Source: Phycisphaerae bacterium (GTDB lineage: Bacteria; Planctomycetota; Phycisphaerae; Sedimentisphaerales; SM23-30). From it: 14,707 bases of DNA. The position numbers and the translations under genes are program-made. Positions within the stretch are counted from its first letter, which is position 1. Each line of letters begins with the position of its first letter. Positions 1-6,645 of the stretch are shown piece by piece. Under the pieces are notes generated by a model. It saw only the letters and a program-made list of their open reading frames with translations. It had not been told where the DNA came from and searched no databases. The stretch covers positions 1-14,707 of the forward strand of contig JAIPFO010000050.1 of assembly GCA_021736565.1 (NCBI GenBank). The letters are read 5' to 3'.

Positions 1-1
1 T

Positions 2-226
2 GGAATGCTCTGTAGAGATTGCGAAGGTCAGCACATCGAAAAACGCCGGGTGACCCCGGAGGTGCTGGCTATTTTGAGAGGGCCCAAACGGATCAAAGAA
101 GCCAAGCCTGCCGCGGTGGTTGCCACATACGAATTATTATGTTATTATCAGCGGGAGATCACCCACAGAGAAACCGCGATCATGCGGTTGGTGGGCGGAC
201 TGTTCCGCAAGAGCATTGACAGGTGA
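2..226 (+). CDS. recO: DNA repair protein RecO, C-terminal part (partial at window edge)
   Basis: The frame is open from base 2 and ends at TGA 224-226, so only about 74 C-terminal residues are visible. The fragment starts with G-M-LCRDC, a two-cysteine motif like the zinc-binding segment that begins the C-terminal part of RecO. A mostly helical stretch follows, with a basic end (LFRKS). RecO works with RecR (and RecF) to load RecA onto gapped, SSB-coated DNA in the cytoplasm. The rest of the zinc site and the N-terminal OB fold lie outside the window. The stop overlaps the region where the next small gene begins, which suggests one transcript. The call rests on a short segment, so another zinc-binding protein cannot be excluded. 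Confidence 0.6.
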   Translation, partial: GMLCRDCEGQHIEKRRVTPEVLAILRGPKRIKEAKPAAVVATYELLCYYQREITHRETAIMRLVGGLFRKSIDR

Positions 227-231
227 TAGAT

Positions 232-522
232 ATGATAAATGATGATAGTGGGATAATTGAACCGGATGAAGAGGATATGGACGATTTTTCCGGATTGCTC
301 CAGTTACGGGATTTCGTGGAAGTCTGCCCCGCCTGCAAAGAGCAGATCACCCGGGATATGGACAGCTGCCCCTTCTGCGGGGATATCCTTTTCCGCCATC
401 TGGACCATGGCACCTTTGCGCCGCGCAAAGGGCCCATCGTGAAGATCGTCATGATGACCATTATTGTTTTACTGGTGTTGATGGCGGTTGTCGGGTTGCT
501 GGCCCCCTGGCTTTTTGGTTGA
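232..522 (+). CDS. Small zinc-ribbon protein with C-terminal membrane anchor
   Basis: This is a 96-residue protein. An acidic N-terminus (residues 10-18 rich in Asp and Glu) precedes a zinc ribbon of two CPxC knuckles (C32-P-A-C35 and C46-P-F-C49-G). A linker leads to one strongly hydrophobic helix at about residues 69-94, ending near the C-terminus. The topology suggests a tail-anchored protein with its zinc ribbon in the cytoplasm. I chose ATG 232 because AGGTG at 221-225 gives a Shine-Dalgarno site six bases upstream; the GTG at 223 in the same frame has no comparable site. The gene follows recO with almost no gap, so the two are probably cotranscribed. Its function is unknown. Confidence 0.65.
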   Translation: MINDDSGIIEPDEEDMDDFSGLLQLRDFVEVCPACKEQITRDMDSCPFCGDILFRHLDHGTFAPRKGPIVKIVMMTIIVLLVLMAVVGLLAPWLFG

Positions 523-603
523 ACAGGACCTGCGCGTAAAAAAAGTCATTTTTCGTCGCGATATCCCCCCGTCGAAATTGCCCGTTCCGACCGCATCGAC
601 CAG

Positions 604-694
604 GATTCCCATGGCCAAAAGTGGTTTCACAGAGTTGAAATCTCACTTGACCATACGAAAAAACAGGTTTCAAAACACCTATGACGCCGGTATC
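604..694 (+). repeat. Dispersed ~90-bp element, copy A (contains a 37-codon ORF)
   Basis: This segment aligns with copies B (1669-1756) and C (12549-12638, minus). In the shared frame it encodes KS-x-F, then LKS, then IRKNRFQNTYDAG. Copy C encodes KS-x-F, FKS, MRK and IKNTYDAG at the same spacing. An ORF starting at ATG 611 with AGGA at 602-605 runs 37 codons to TAG 722-724, overlapping the 3' end of the sigma gene antisense. It could be a tiny basic protein or the relic of one. In the last 12 codons, 8 of the 11 differences from copy B are at third positions, which favours past or present translation. Confidence 0.6.
657..680 (-). terminator. Weak intrinsic terminator of the sigma-factor gene
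   Basis: Read on the minus strand, a short stem (AGGT then TT, pairing with AA then ACCT, with one bulged base) is followed by a run of six T, about 17 bases past the sigma stop codon. The stem is short, so termination may be inefficient. It also overlaps repeat copy A, so part of the pattern may belong to the repeat. Confidence 0.35.
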
Positions 695-696
695 AA

Positions 697-1593
697 TCAG
701 GACATCATCGACAGGCGGTCATAGGCAACGGCCCGTATTTTTTCCAGGGCTTTATTCTGGATCTGCCGGATCCTTTCTTTGGAGAGGCTCAGTTGCTGGC
801 CAACCTGCTTTAAGGTCATGCGATTGGCGGTATCATCTTCCAGTGAAAATCGTAACATGACCACCTTGCGTTCGGTTCGCGTTAATTCGGCGATGTTTTC
901 CAAAAAGATACTCTTGACATCATCCACATGGTCATGATGCACGCACTCTCGCAAATGCTCCTGGTAATGGTCCGGCTCCATATTATTTTCGAGTTGAACG
1001 GAAAAGAGGTTGCGATAGCGATAATACTGACGGGCGATCCGCGAGAAACTCTTCTTGATCGCCCGGCAGGAGTAGGTGCTGAATTTAAACCCGCGATTGT
1101 AATCGAATTTGTCAATGGATCGCAGAAGGGCCATGCTGCCTTCGCTGATCATATCGGTGAACTCAATGCCGGGGTAAGAGGACTGTTTGGCCATGGCCAG
1201 AACCAGTCCCATATTGCCAGTGGCGATCTGGCTGCGGGCATCCAACTGCCTGTCGTACAGCAACAGCATCTGTTCCAGGGCCTTGGGCCCGATTTTCCCC
1301 GCTTGCAGCAACAAGTCGCGAAGCTGATTGATCTTGAATCGTGAATAATTCAACTGTAAAAACAGCGTCATGGTGTCCTCCGAGGATAACGTCACGGGGG
1401 GGAGCACATTAAACTTCTGTTCCAGGCACCGGTCCATTTTTTTCCGATCATTAAACTGCGCGTCTTCAATGTGGTACATCGGCCGTTCAATAACGTTCAA
1501 TATTTTCTTTTTTTGAACGGTCGAAAGGTTGAAATGTTCCACATCGGCTACCAATTTTGAAATCTTCTGCTCTGTATTTTCCCTGGTCATCAT
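697..1593 (-). CDS. RNA polymerase sigma factor, sigma-70 family (regions 1.2-like, 2 and 4)
   Basis: This is a sigma factor of about 298 residues that directs core RNA polymerase to promoters. Residues 68-95 (LSSEDTMTLFLQLNY and following) resemble region 1.2. Region 2 spans about 120-195, with DYNRGFKFSTY in region 2.3 and an R/Y-rich end of 2.4. Region 4 spans about 232-290, with a helix-turn-helix around LKQVGQQLSLSKERIRQIQ. Between them lies a short acidic, histidine-bearing linker (196-230) in place of a full region 3. Such region-3-poor factors with a region 1.2-like segment are common in planctomycetes. Four ATG codons occur in tandem (1588-1599). GGAG at 1601-1604 is best spaced, 7 bases, from the third, so I start at 1593; 1596 and 1599 are alternatives. 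The frame stays open up to 1662 without a ribosome site. No close neighbour hints at the regulon. Confidence 0.85.
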   Translation of the reverse strand: MMTRENTEQKISKLVADVEHFNLSTVQKKKILNVIERPMYHIEDAQFNDRKKMDRCLEQKFNVLPPVTLSSEDTMTLFLQLNYSRFKINQLRDLLLQAGKIGPKALEQMLLLYDRQLDARSQIATGNMGLVLAMAKQSSYPGIEFTDMISEGSMALLRSIDKFDYNRGFKFSTYSCRAIKKSFSRIARQYYRYRNLFSVQLENNMEPDHYQEHLRECVHHDHVDDVKSIFLENIAELTRTERKVVMLRFSLEDDTANRMTLKQVGQQLSLSKERIRQIQNKALEKIRAVAYDRLSMMS

Positions 1594-1668
1594 CATCATA
1601 CTCCAGTGTAGGAAGGATAAAATGAAAAACGGATAGGAATTTGTTATCCAATAACGCCTCAAGGTACA

Positions 1669-1756
1669 AATTCCCGCGTCAGAAGTTGTTTTTCGTATTC
1701 AAATAATCCTTTAAGATGCGAAGAACAGGCTCCAGAATATTTATGACGCTGGCGTA
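1669..1756 (+). repeat. Dispersed ~90-bp element, copy B (degenerate)
   Basis: This stretch aligns with 12549-12638 (minus) at about 69 of 90 positions with two one-base gaps, including the exact shared blocks CCTTTAAGATGCG (1708-1720) and ATGACGCTGGCGT (1743-1755). In the frame shared with copy A it encodes KNRLQNIYDAGV at its end, but an in-frame TAA at 1712-1714 and the gaps break the upstream frame, so it is not an intact gene. It sits between the divergent sigma and glnS genes. The frame stays open beyond the element to TAG at 1904-1906 without a recognisable match. Confidence 0.75.
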
Positions 1757-1764
1757 AAATACAG

Positions 1765-1844
1765 ATCCTTATCATCCTTTATAATCTCACTGCACCCGCG
1801 AAGTATGCCTTTTAGAAGGACATACGATATCCAGGATGAAGGAT
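1765..1844. repeat. Nested inverted repeat, possible structured RNA
   Basis: The outer arms are ATCCTTATCATCC (1765-1777) and GGATGAAGGAT (1834-1844), giving 11 pairs with a two-base bulge. Inside is a hairpin, GTATGCCTT (1803-1811) with AAGG-a-CATAC (1816-1825), giving nine pairs around a TTAG loop. The structure lies 5' of both flanking genes. It could be part of a sigma-gene leader or a small RNA; no promoter fixes the strand. Confidence 0.45.
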
Positions 1845-1966
1845 ACTACAGGCCAGGGACTGATGCAATCACGAAATTCATGACTTTTTACTGCGAAATC
1901 CATTAGGACGCAAGTGAATGGCTATCAATAATGTTTTAGTGAGTTTTAAGACGCCGGGACAACTTA

Positions 1967-1995
1967 TTGACGTTGAGGGGGGGATGTACTATAAT
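1967..1995 (+). promoter_or_regulatory. Sigma-70-type promoter of glnS
   Basis: TTGACG (1967-1972) and a perfect TATAAT (1990-1995) are separated by 17 bases. Transcription should start near 2002, leaving a leader of about 166 nt before the glnS ATG. Confidence 0.8.
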
Positions 1996-2009
1996 TCAGC
2001 CTGAACCTG

Positions 2010-2052
2010 GACGCCAGTGTCCTCCCTATTTTGATGCGTTGCTTCTGGCGTC
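2010..2052 (+). promoter_or_regulatory. Inverted repeat in the glnS leader
   Basis: GACGCCAG (2010-2017) and CTGGCGTC (2045-2052) are perfect complements separated by 27 bases. They lie about 8 bases after the predicted transcript start, so the RNA could form a 5'-end hairpin. No T-run follows directly, so it is not a simple attenuator, and I see no T-box sequence. Confidence 0.5.
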
Positions 2053-2167
2053 TAACAGGCACTTTTACAATTCAATATGGACTGTTGACGCGACCCTGAA
2101 CCTGTCCTGCCATTGGCGGGGGAGGGGGAAGAAATTTCATCACGCGATTATAAATAAGGATACGACC

Positions 2168-3952
2168 ATGACGACTTCTGATAGTAAACCGGAGAATGAT
2201 AAAACAGATACATCGAATCCTGAAGCGGGTGAATCGCTGGATTTTGTCCGGGCGATCATCATCGAGGATAATAAAACCGGAAAATTTGACCAGCGGGTCC
2301 ATACCCGGTTCCCGCCGGAGCCGAACGGCTACCTCCATATCGGCCATGCCAAGAGCATCTGCCTCAATTTCGGGATTGGCCAGGAATTCCCCGGCGGTCA
2401 GTGTAACCTGCGATTCGACGATACCAACCCGACCAAGGAAGAGCAGGAATATGTCGAATCGATCCAGGCGGATGTGAAATGGCTGGGATTCGATTGGGAA
2501 GACCGGCTTTATTTCGCTTCCGATTATTTTGACCAGATGTACGATTATGCCGAGCAGTTGATCATGGCCGGTAAGGCGTATGTCTGCGAACTCAACGCCG
2601 AAGAGACACGCCAGTTGCGGGGGAGTTTGTTTGCCGAGGGGCAGGATAGCCCGCATCGCAATCGCAGCGTTGAAGAAAACCTCGACTTGTTCCGCCGGAT
2701 GCGGGCGGGTGAATTCGAGGATGGTTCGCGGGTTTTACGGGCGAAGATCGACATGAAATCGCCCAATTTGAACATGCGAGATCCCATCATGTACCGGATA
2801 CTCACCGCCAGGCACCATCGTACGGGCGATAAATGGTGCATCTATCCCATGTATGACTGGGCGCACGGCCTGGAAGATTCGATGGAAGGGATTACCCATT
2901 CGATCTGTACGCTGGAATTTGAGAATCACCGGCCGTTGTACGACTGGTTTCTGGATGCGCTGGGGATCTATCATCCCCAGCAGATCGAGTTTGCCCGTTT
3001 GAACCTGACCTATACCGTGATGAGTAAGCGAAAGTTGCTGCAGCTGGTCACCGAAAAACGGGTCAACGGCTGGGACGACCCGCGAATGCCCACCATTTCA
3101 GGGATGCGACGGCGCGGTTATTCCCCCCAGGCCATCCGCAATTTCTGCAAGACGATCAGTGTTAATAAGTTTAACAGTACCATCGATATCGCCCTGTTGG
3201 ACCATTGCCTTCGTGACGATCTGAATAAAACCTCCCCGCGGGTCATGGCGGTCTTAAAGCCGCTGAAGGTCATTATCGATAATTATCCCGACGATAAGAT
3301 CGATATGCTTGAGGCGATTAATAACCCGGAAGATGAATCGGCCGGGACCCGCCTGGTGCCGTTTACCAAAGAGATGTATATCGAGCAGGATGACTTTATG
3401 GAAGATCCGCCCAAGAAATTCTTCCGCCTGGCCCCGGGGCGTGAAGTCCGGTTGCGGTATGCCTATTTTGTGACCTGTACCGATGTGGTTAAAGATGAAA
3501 ATGGCCAGGTCGTTGAGTTGCATTGCACCTACGATCCGGAAACCCGCGGTGGCAACGCGCCGGATGGCCGAAAGGTCAAGGCAACCCTTCATTGGGTTTC
3601 AGCCACCGAATCGGTTCCCGCCGAGGTGCGATTGTATGACCACCTGTTCACCAAAGAAAATCCAGACGATGTGGGGGAAGATGAAGATTTTAAGGATTCC
3701 CTCAATCCTGATTCACTGGAGGTTTTAACCGGTTGTCGGGTAGAGCCCATCTTAAAAGATGCCAGGGTTGAGGACCGGGTCCAGTTCGAGCGGCTCGGTT
3801 ATTTCTGCGTTGATAAAGACTCCACCCCGGAACACCTGGTCTTCAACCGAACAGTCGGCCTGCGGGATATGTGGGCAAAGATCAAAAAAGCGGCGAATCC
3901 AAACCCAAACCCAAACCCAAATCCAAACCAGAAAAAGAACAAGAAAAAGTGA
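2168..3952 (+). CDS. glnS: Glutaminyl-tRNA synthetase (GlnRS)
   Basis: GlnRS is a class I synthetase that joins glutamine to tRNA(Gln) using ATP in the cytosol. The 594 residues contain the HIGH motif in PPEPNGYLHIGHAKS (HIGH at 57-60), a class-Ic catalytic core, and MSKRK (285-289) in the place of KMSKS. The two beta-barrel anticodon-binding domains lie at about 340-575. The length is slightly above that of bacterial relatives because of an acidic, Ser/Thr-rich N-terminal extension of about 25 residues and a Pro-Asn repeat plus lysine tail (about 575-594). ATG 2168 is chosen because AAGGA at 2156-2160 lies seven bases upstream and family homology begins soon after. The frame is open further upstream, to 1967, but that part includes the promoter. 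Its presence implies direct charging of tRNA(Gln), at least in part. Confidence 0.96.
   Translation: MTTSDSKPENDKTDTSNPEAGESLDFVRAIIIEDNKTGKFDQRVHTRFPPEPNGYLHIGHAKSICLNFGIGQEFPGGQCNLRFDDTNPTKEEQEYVESIQADVKWLGFDWEDRLYFASDYFDQMYDYAEQLIMAGKAYVCELNAEETRQLRGSLFAEGQDSPHRNRSVEENLDLFRRMRAGEFEDGSRVLRAKIDMKSPNLNMRDPIMYRILTARHHRTGDKWCIYPMYDWAHGLEDSMEGITHSICTLEFENHRPLYDWFLDALGIYHPQQIEFARLNLTYTVMSKRKLLQLVTEKRVNGWDDPRMPTISGMRRRGYSPQAIRNFCKTISVNKFNSTIDIALLDHCLRDDLNKTSPRVMAVLKPLKVIIDNYPDDKIDMLEAINNPEDESAGTRLVPFTKEMYIEQDDFMEDPPKKFFRLAPGREVRLRYAYFVTCTDVVKDENGQVVELHCTYDPETRGGNAPDGRKVKATLHWVSATESVPAEVRLYDHLFTKENPDDVGEDEDFKDSLNPDSLEVLTGCRVEPILKDARVEDRVQFERLGYFCVDKDSTPEHLVFNRTVGLRDMWAKIKKAANPNPNPNPNPNQKKNKKK
3899..3928 (+). 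repeat. Five tandem hexamers CCAAA(C/T) in the glnS 3' end
   Basis: Five units of CCAAAC (one CCAAAT) lie in frame and encode repeated Pro-Asn just before a lysine-rich end. Being six bases long, units can be gained or lost without a frameshift. Confidence 0.85.
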
Positions 3953-3993
3953 CCATATCGTTCTGTGTTTTATGAGTCCATTTTCTGCGATAA

Positions 3994-4042
3994 AAAAAAG
4001 TGCGGCAGGAAGCCTTCAGAAAGGTTCCTGCCGCACTTTTTT
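3994..4042 (+). terminator. Strong rho-independent terminator after glnS
   Basis: GTGCGGCAGGAA (4000-4011) pairs perfectly with TTCCTGCCGCAC (4025-4036). An inner CCTT/AAGG stem follows after one bulged G. The stem is flanked by an A-run (3992-3999) and a T-run (4037-4042), so it could also work on the other strand. It lies about 40 bases past the glnS stop. Confidence 0.93.
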
Positions 4043-4134
4043 ATTGGATAGAAATTTGTATATGGATTCCCACGGCTTAAAAGCTGTTTTTTTAGATGAA
4101 AATTTACTTTCGAGCCGGGCGGGGCAAATAGGCC

Positions 4135-4163
4135 TTGACTTTTATCTTTTTTCGGCTTATCTT
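4135..4163 (+). promoter_or_regulatory. Candidate promoter of the GT4-GH130 operon
   Basis: TTGACT (4135-4140) and TATCTT (4158-4163) are separated by 17 bases. This matches five of six and four of six consensus positions. The implied leader is about 190 nt. Confidence 0.55.
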
Positions 4164-4268
4164 GGGTACAGGAATTCCTATAACAGTCCCCAATGCACCT
4201 GGCTCTCTTCATTCAGCACAAAAACGGACTCTGTCATTTGTATCTTGTCAGGATGAGTCCGGTCACCA

Positions 4269-4287
4269 GTCGATAACTTATATCGAC
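4269..4287 (+). promoter_or_regulatory. Perfect 7-bp inverted repeat in the operon leader
   Basis: GTCGATA (4269-4275) and TATCGAC (4281-4287) surround a five-base centre. The site lies about 70 bases before the GT4 start codon. It could be an operator half-site pair or a leader hairpin. Confidence 0.45.
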
Positions 4288-4359
4288 AACATCTACCGAA
4301 CGGGGCCAACGATCATCTGGTAAGACCGGTAAACGATCCCTTAAGGAAAAAATAAAAAT

Positions 4360-6645
4360 ATGCAGAAATCATCCGATATTCGTAAAATCGCGTTTCTGGG
4401 AGATTATCTTCCAAGAAAATGCGGTATCGCAACTTTTACAACAGATTTACGGACTGCCGTGGCATCTGAATATCCCACCATACCCTGTCAGGTCATTCCG
4501 GTTAATGACATAGCAGAAGGCTATGATTATCCGCCTGAAGTGCGTTTTGAAATAGCAGAACAGGGCTTATCCTCCTACCTGCGGGCCGCCGATTTTCTGA
4601 ACATTACCAATGTGGACATTCTCTGTGTTCAGCATGAATTCGGTATCTACGGCGGGGTGGCCGGCAGTCATGTCCTGGCCTTACTGCATGAGCTGAACAT
4701 GCCGATCGTAACCACATTTCATACCATTTTACGGGATCCGAATTCTGACCAGTTACGGGTCATGGGCGAACTGATAAAACTTTCAACACGCCTGGTCGTC
4801 ATGGCCAAGAAGGGAAAACAATTCCTGATTGATATTTATGGGGCACCCGCTGAAAAAATAGATATTATCGCACATGGTATTCCTGAGATGCCGTTTACGG
4901 AGCCTGAATCGTATAAAGAAGAATTCGGGGTTTCCGGCAGACCGGTCCTGCTGACATTCGGACTCCTCTCACCCAACAAGGGGATTGAATATGCACTTGG
5001 GGCCTTGCCCGAAATGATCAAAAAATTTCCTGATATGGTATTCATTGTCGTCGGCCAAACCCACCCGAATCTGTTACGGGAAGAAGGTGAACTGTACCGG
5101 TTGAGCCTGGAACGAATGGCAAAAGATCTTGGCGTTCAGAAAAATGTGGTTTTCATTAATAGGTTTGTCGGAATTGATGAACTGATGCGGTTTATCGGGG
5201 CGACCGATATTTATATCACACCCTATCTTACAGAAACACAAATAACCTCCGGGACGCTGGCGTATGCGTTCGGTTCAGGAAATGCCGTTATTTCAACGCC
5301 ATACTGGCATGCAGAAGAACTGCTTTCGGAGGACAGGGGAATGCTGGTACCTTTTCGAAATTCAGAGGCGATCGCTGAAGCGGTCATAACGCTTCTTGAA
5401 AATAAACCACTCCGAAATTCCATGCGTGAAAAATCCTATGAGATCGGACGTGATATGATCTGGAGCCGTTCGGCTCAGTTATACATGAAATCATTTCAAC
5501 AGGCCGGTCAGGATCACAGTTTTATTACCAGGAAACCCTCACTGATCAAAACACTTGATGAACAGCCCGGGCAACTGCCTCTGTTAAAACTCGATCATTT
5601 GTTCCGCATGAGCGATTCCACCGGTATTTTACAGCATGCCAGATTCACGGTGCCGAACTATGCCGAAGGGTACTGTACGGACGATAATGCGCGCGCCCTG
5701 CTTCTGACCTTAATGCTGAAACAATCAATACATCATATCCCGCGGATAAACGAACTGGCCACAACCTATGTCGCATTTATAAATTATGCATTTGACCGGG
5801 AAACCCGACGCTTCCGTAATTTTATGAGTTTCGACCGTAAATGGCTTGAAAAAACCGGTTCAGAGGACTGTCATGGTCAGTCCCTGTGGGCCCTGGGTTT
5901 CTGTATGAGACATGAAGGGCCTGAAAAATTCTATAAACTTGCAGCAGAACTGTTTGAACAGGCGTTATCCGTATCGGCAGAATTTACGTCACCACGGGCA
6001 TGGGCGTTTACACTCATCGGTATTGATGAATACCTCAAAAGACTTAGCGGTGACAGACGCGCATTTCAGATCCGTGAAATCCTTACCTCTAAACTCATGC
6101 AGCGCTATGCGGATGCCGCCGAGGAAGAATGGGACTGGTTCGAAGATGTGGTAACCTATGCGAATGCAAAATTGTCCCATGCATTGATCGTCAGCGGGCG
6201 TTCGATGAATGATTTACTTATCCTTGAAACCGGCCTGAAAACACTTCGATGGCTCATGAAAATCCAGACCTCTGAACACGGGACTTTCCGGCCGATAGGA
6301 TCTAACGGATTTTACAAAAAAGGCCAGGTGCGGCAGAAATTCGACCAGCAGCCTATCGAGGCACAAGCGACGGTGTCGGCCTGTATCGAAGCCTATAACG
6401 CCACAGGGGATAAGGGGTGGACGGCCGAGGCCTTACGGGCTTTTGAATGGTTTCTCGGACGAAATGACCTTGGCATCGCACTGTATGATTCTACGACCGG
6501 CGGATGCTACGACGGACTTCATGTGGATCGCGTTAGCCAGAACCAGGGATGTGAATCAACCCTGGCCTTTCTACTGGCATTGGCAGAGATGCAGACCCTT
6601 CAAAGTACACTGGTCAGTTTTAAAGAATCGGTGAAAATAAAATAA
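4360..6645 (+). CDS. GT4-family glycosyltransferase fused to a C-terminal helical domain
   Basis: This is a 761-residue cytosolic protein. Residues about 7-385 form a GT-B fold of the retaining GT4 kind: the N-terminal acceptor domain has LPRKCGIATFTTD (residues 17-29) and a glycine-rich FGIYGGVAG. The donor half has LLTFGLLSPNKGIEYAL and a nucleotide-sugar site around SGTLAYAFGSGNAVISTP with a following AEELL. Residues about 409-761 form a second helical domain with the hallmark NYAEGYCTDDNARAL (TDDNAR near 438), reminiscent of an alpha/alpha toroid but of unknown activity. The family likely uses a nucleotide sugar such as GDP-mannose; this is inferred from its GH130 partner, not seen. The stop TAA overlaps the ATG of the GH130 gene by one base, so the two are translationally coupled. 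The ribosome site AGGA (4344-4347) is somewhat far, 12 bases, from ATG 4360. Confidence 0.85.
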   Translation: MQKSSDIRKIAFLGDYLPRKCGIATFTTDLRTAVASEYPTIPCQVIPVNDIAEGYDYPPEVRFEIAEQGLSSYLRAADFLNITNVDILCVQHEFGIYGGVAGSHVLALLHELNMPIVTTFHTILRDPNSDQLRVMGELIKLSTRLVVMAKKGKQFLIDIYGAPAEKIDIIAHGIPEMPFTEPESYKEEFGVSGRPVLLTFGLLSPNKGIEYALGALPEMIKKFPDMVFIVVGQTHPNLLREEGELYRLSLERMAKDLGVQKNVVFINRFVGIDELMRFIGATDIYITPYLTETQITSGTLAYAFGSGNAVISTPYWHAEELLSEDRGMLVPFRNSEAIAEAVITLLENKPLRNSMREKSYEIGRDMIWSRSAQLYMKSFQQAGQDHSFITRKPSLIKTLDEQPGQLPLLKLDHLFRMSDSTGILQHARFTVPNYAEGYCTDDNARALLLTLMLKQSIHHIPRINELATTYVAFINYAFDRETRRFRNFMSFDRKWLEKTGSEDCHGQSLWALGFCMRHEGPEKFYKLAAELFEQALSVSAEFTSPRAWAFTLIGIDEYLKRLSGDRRAFQIREILTSKLMQRYADAAEEEWDWFEDVVTYANAKLSHALIVSGRSMNDLLILETGLKTLRWLMKIQTSEHGTFRPIGSNGFYKKGQVRQKFDQQPIEAQATVSACIEAYNATGDKGWTAEALRAFEWFLGRNDLGIALYDSTTGGCYDGLHVDRVSQNQGCESTLAFLLALAEMQTLQSTLVSFKESVKIK

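Larger units (their letters stand above)
1594..2167. other. Intergenic region between sigma factor and glnS
   Basis: About 570 bp separate the divergent genes. From left to right the region holds the sigma ribosome site (1601-1604), repeat copy B (1669-1756), a nested inverted-repeat structure (1765-1844), the glnS promoter (1967-1995) and the glnS leader with a hairpin (2010-2052). I did not find a convincing promoter for the sigma gene. I see no intact gene here. Confidence 0.7.
4043..4359 (+). other. Intergenic region upstream of the GT4 gene
   Basis: This gap of about 317 bp holds a candidate promoter (4135-4163), then an untranslated leader of about 190 nt with a short inverted repeat (4269-4287) and the AGGA ribosome site (4344-4347). 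No gene or recognised riboswitch was seen. Confidence 0.6.

Noticed and set aside
1967..2167. Upstream extension of the glnS reading frame by 67 codons
   Set aside because: The extension would start at the -35 box and cover the promoter. ATG 2168 has a well-placed ribosome site and fits the family.
1996..2167. T-box or other known riboswitch in the glnS leader
   Set aside because: No T-box consensus or antiterminator/terminator pair could be seen, and no other riboswitch core was recognised.
3759..4256. A 165-codon ORF spanning the glnS end and its terminator
   Set aside because: It overlaps glnS in another frame and crosses a strong terminator. It is a shadow.
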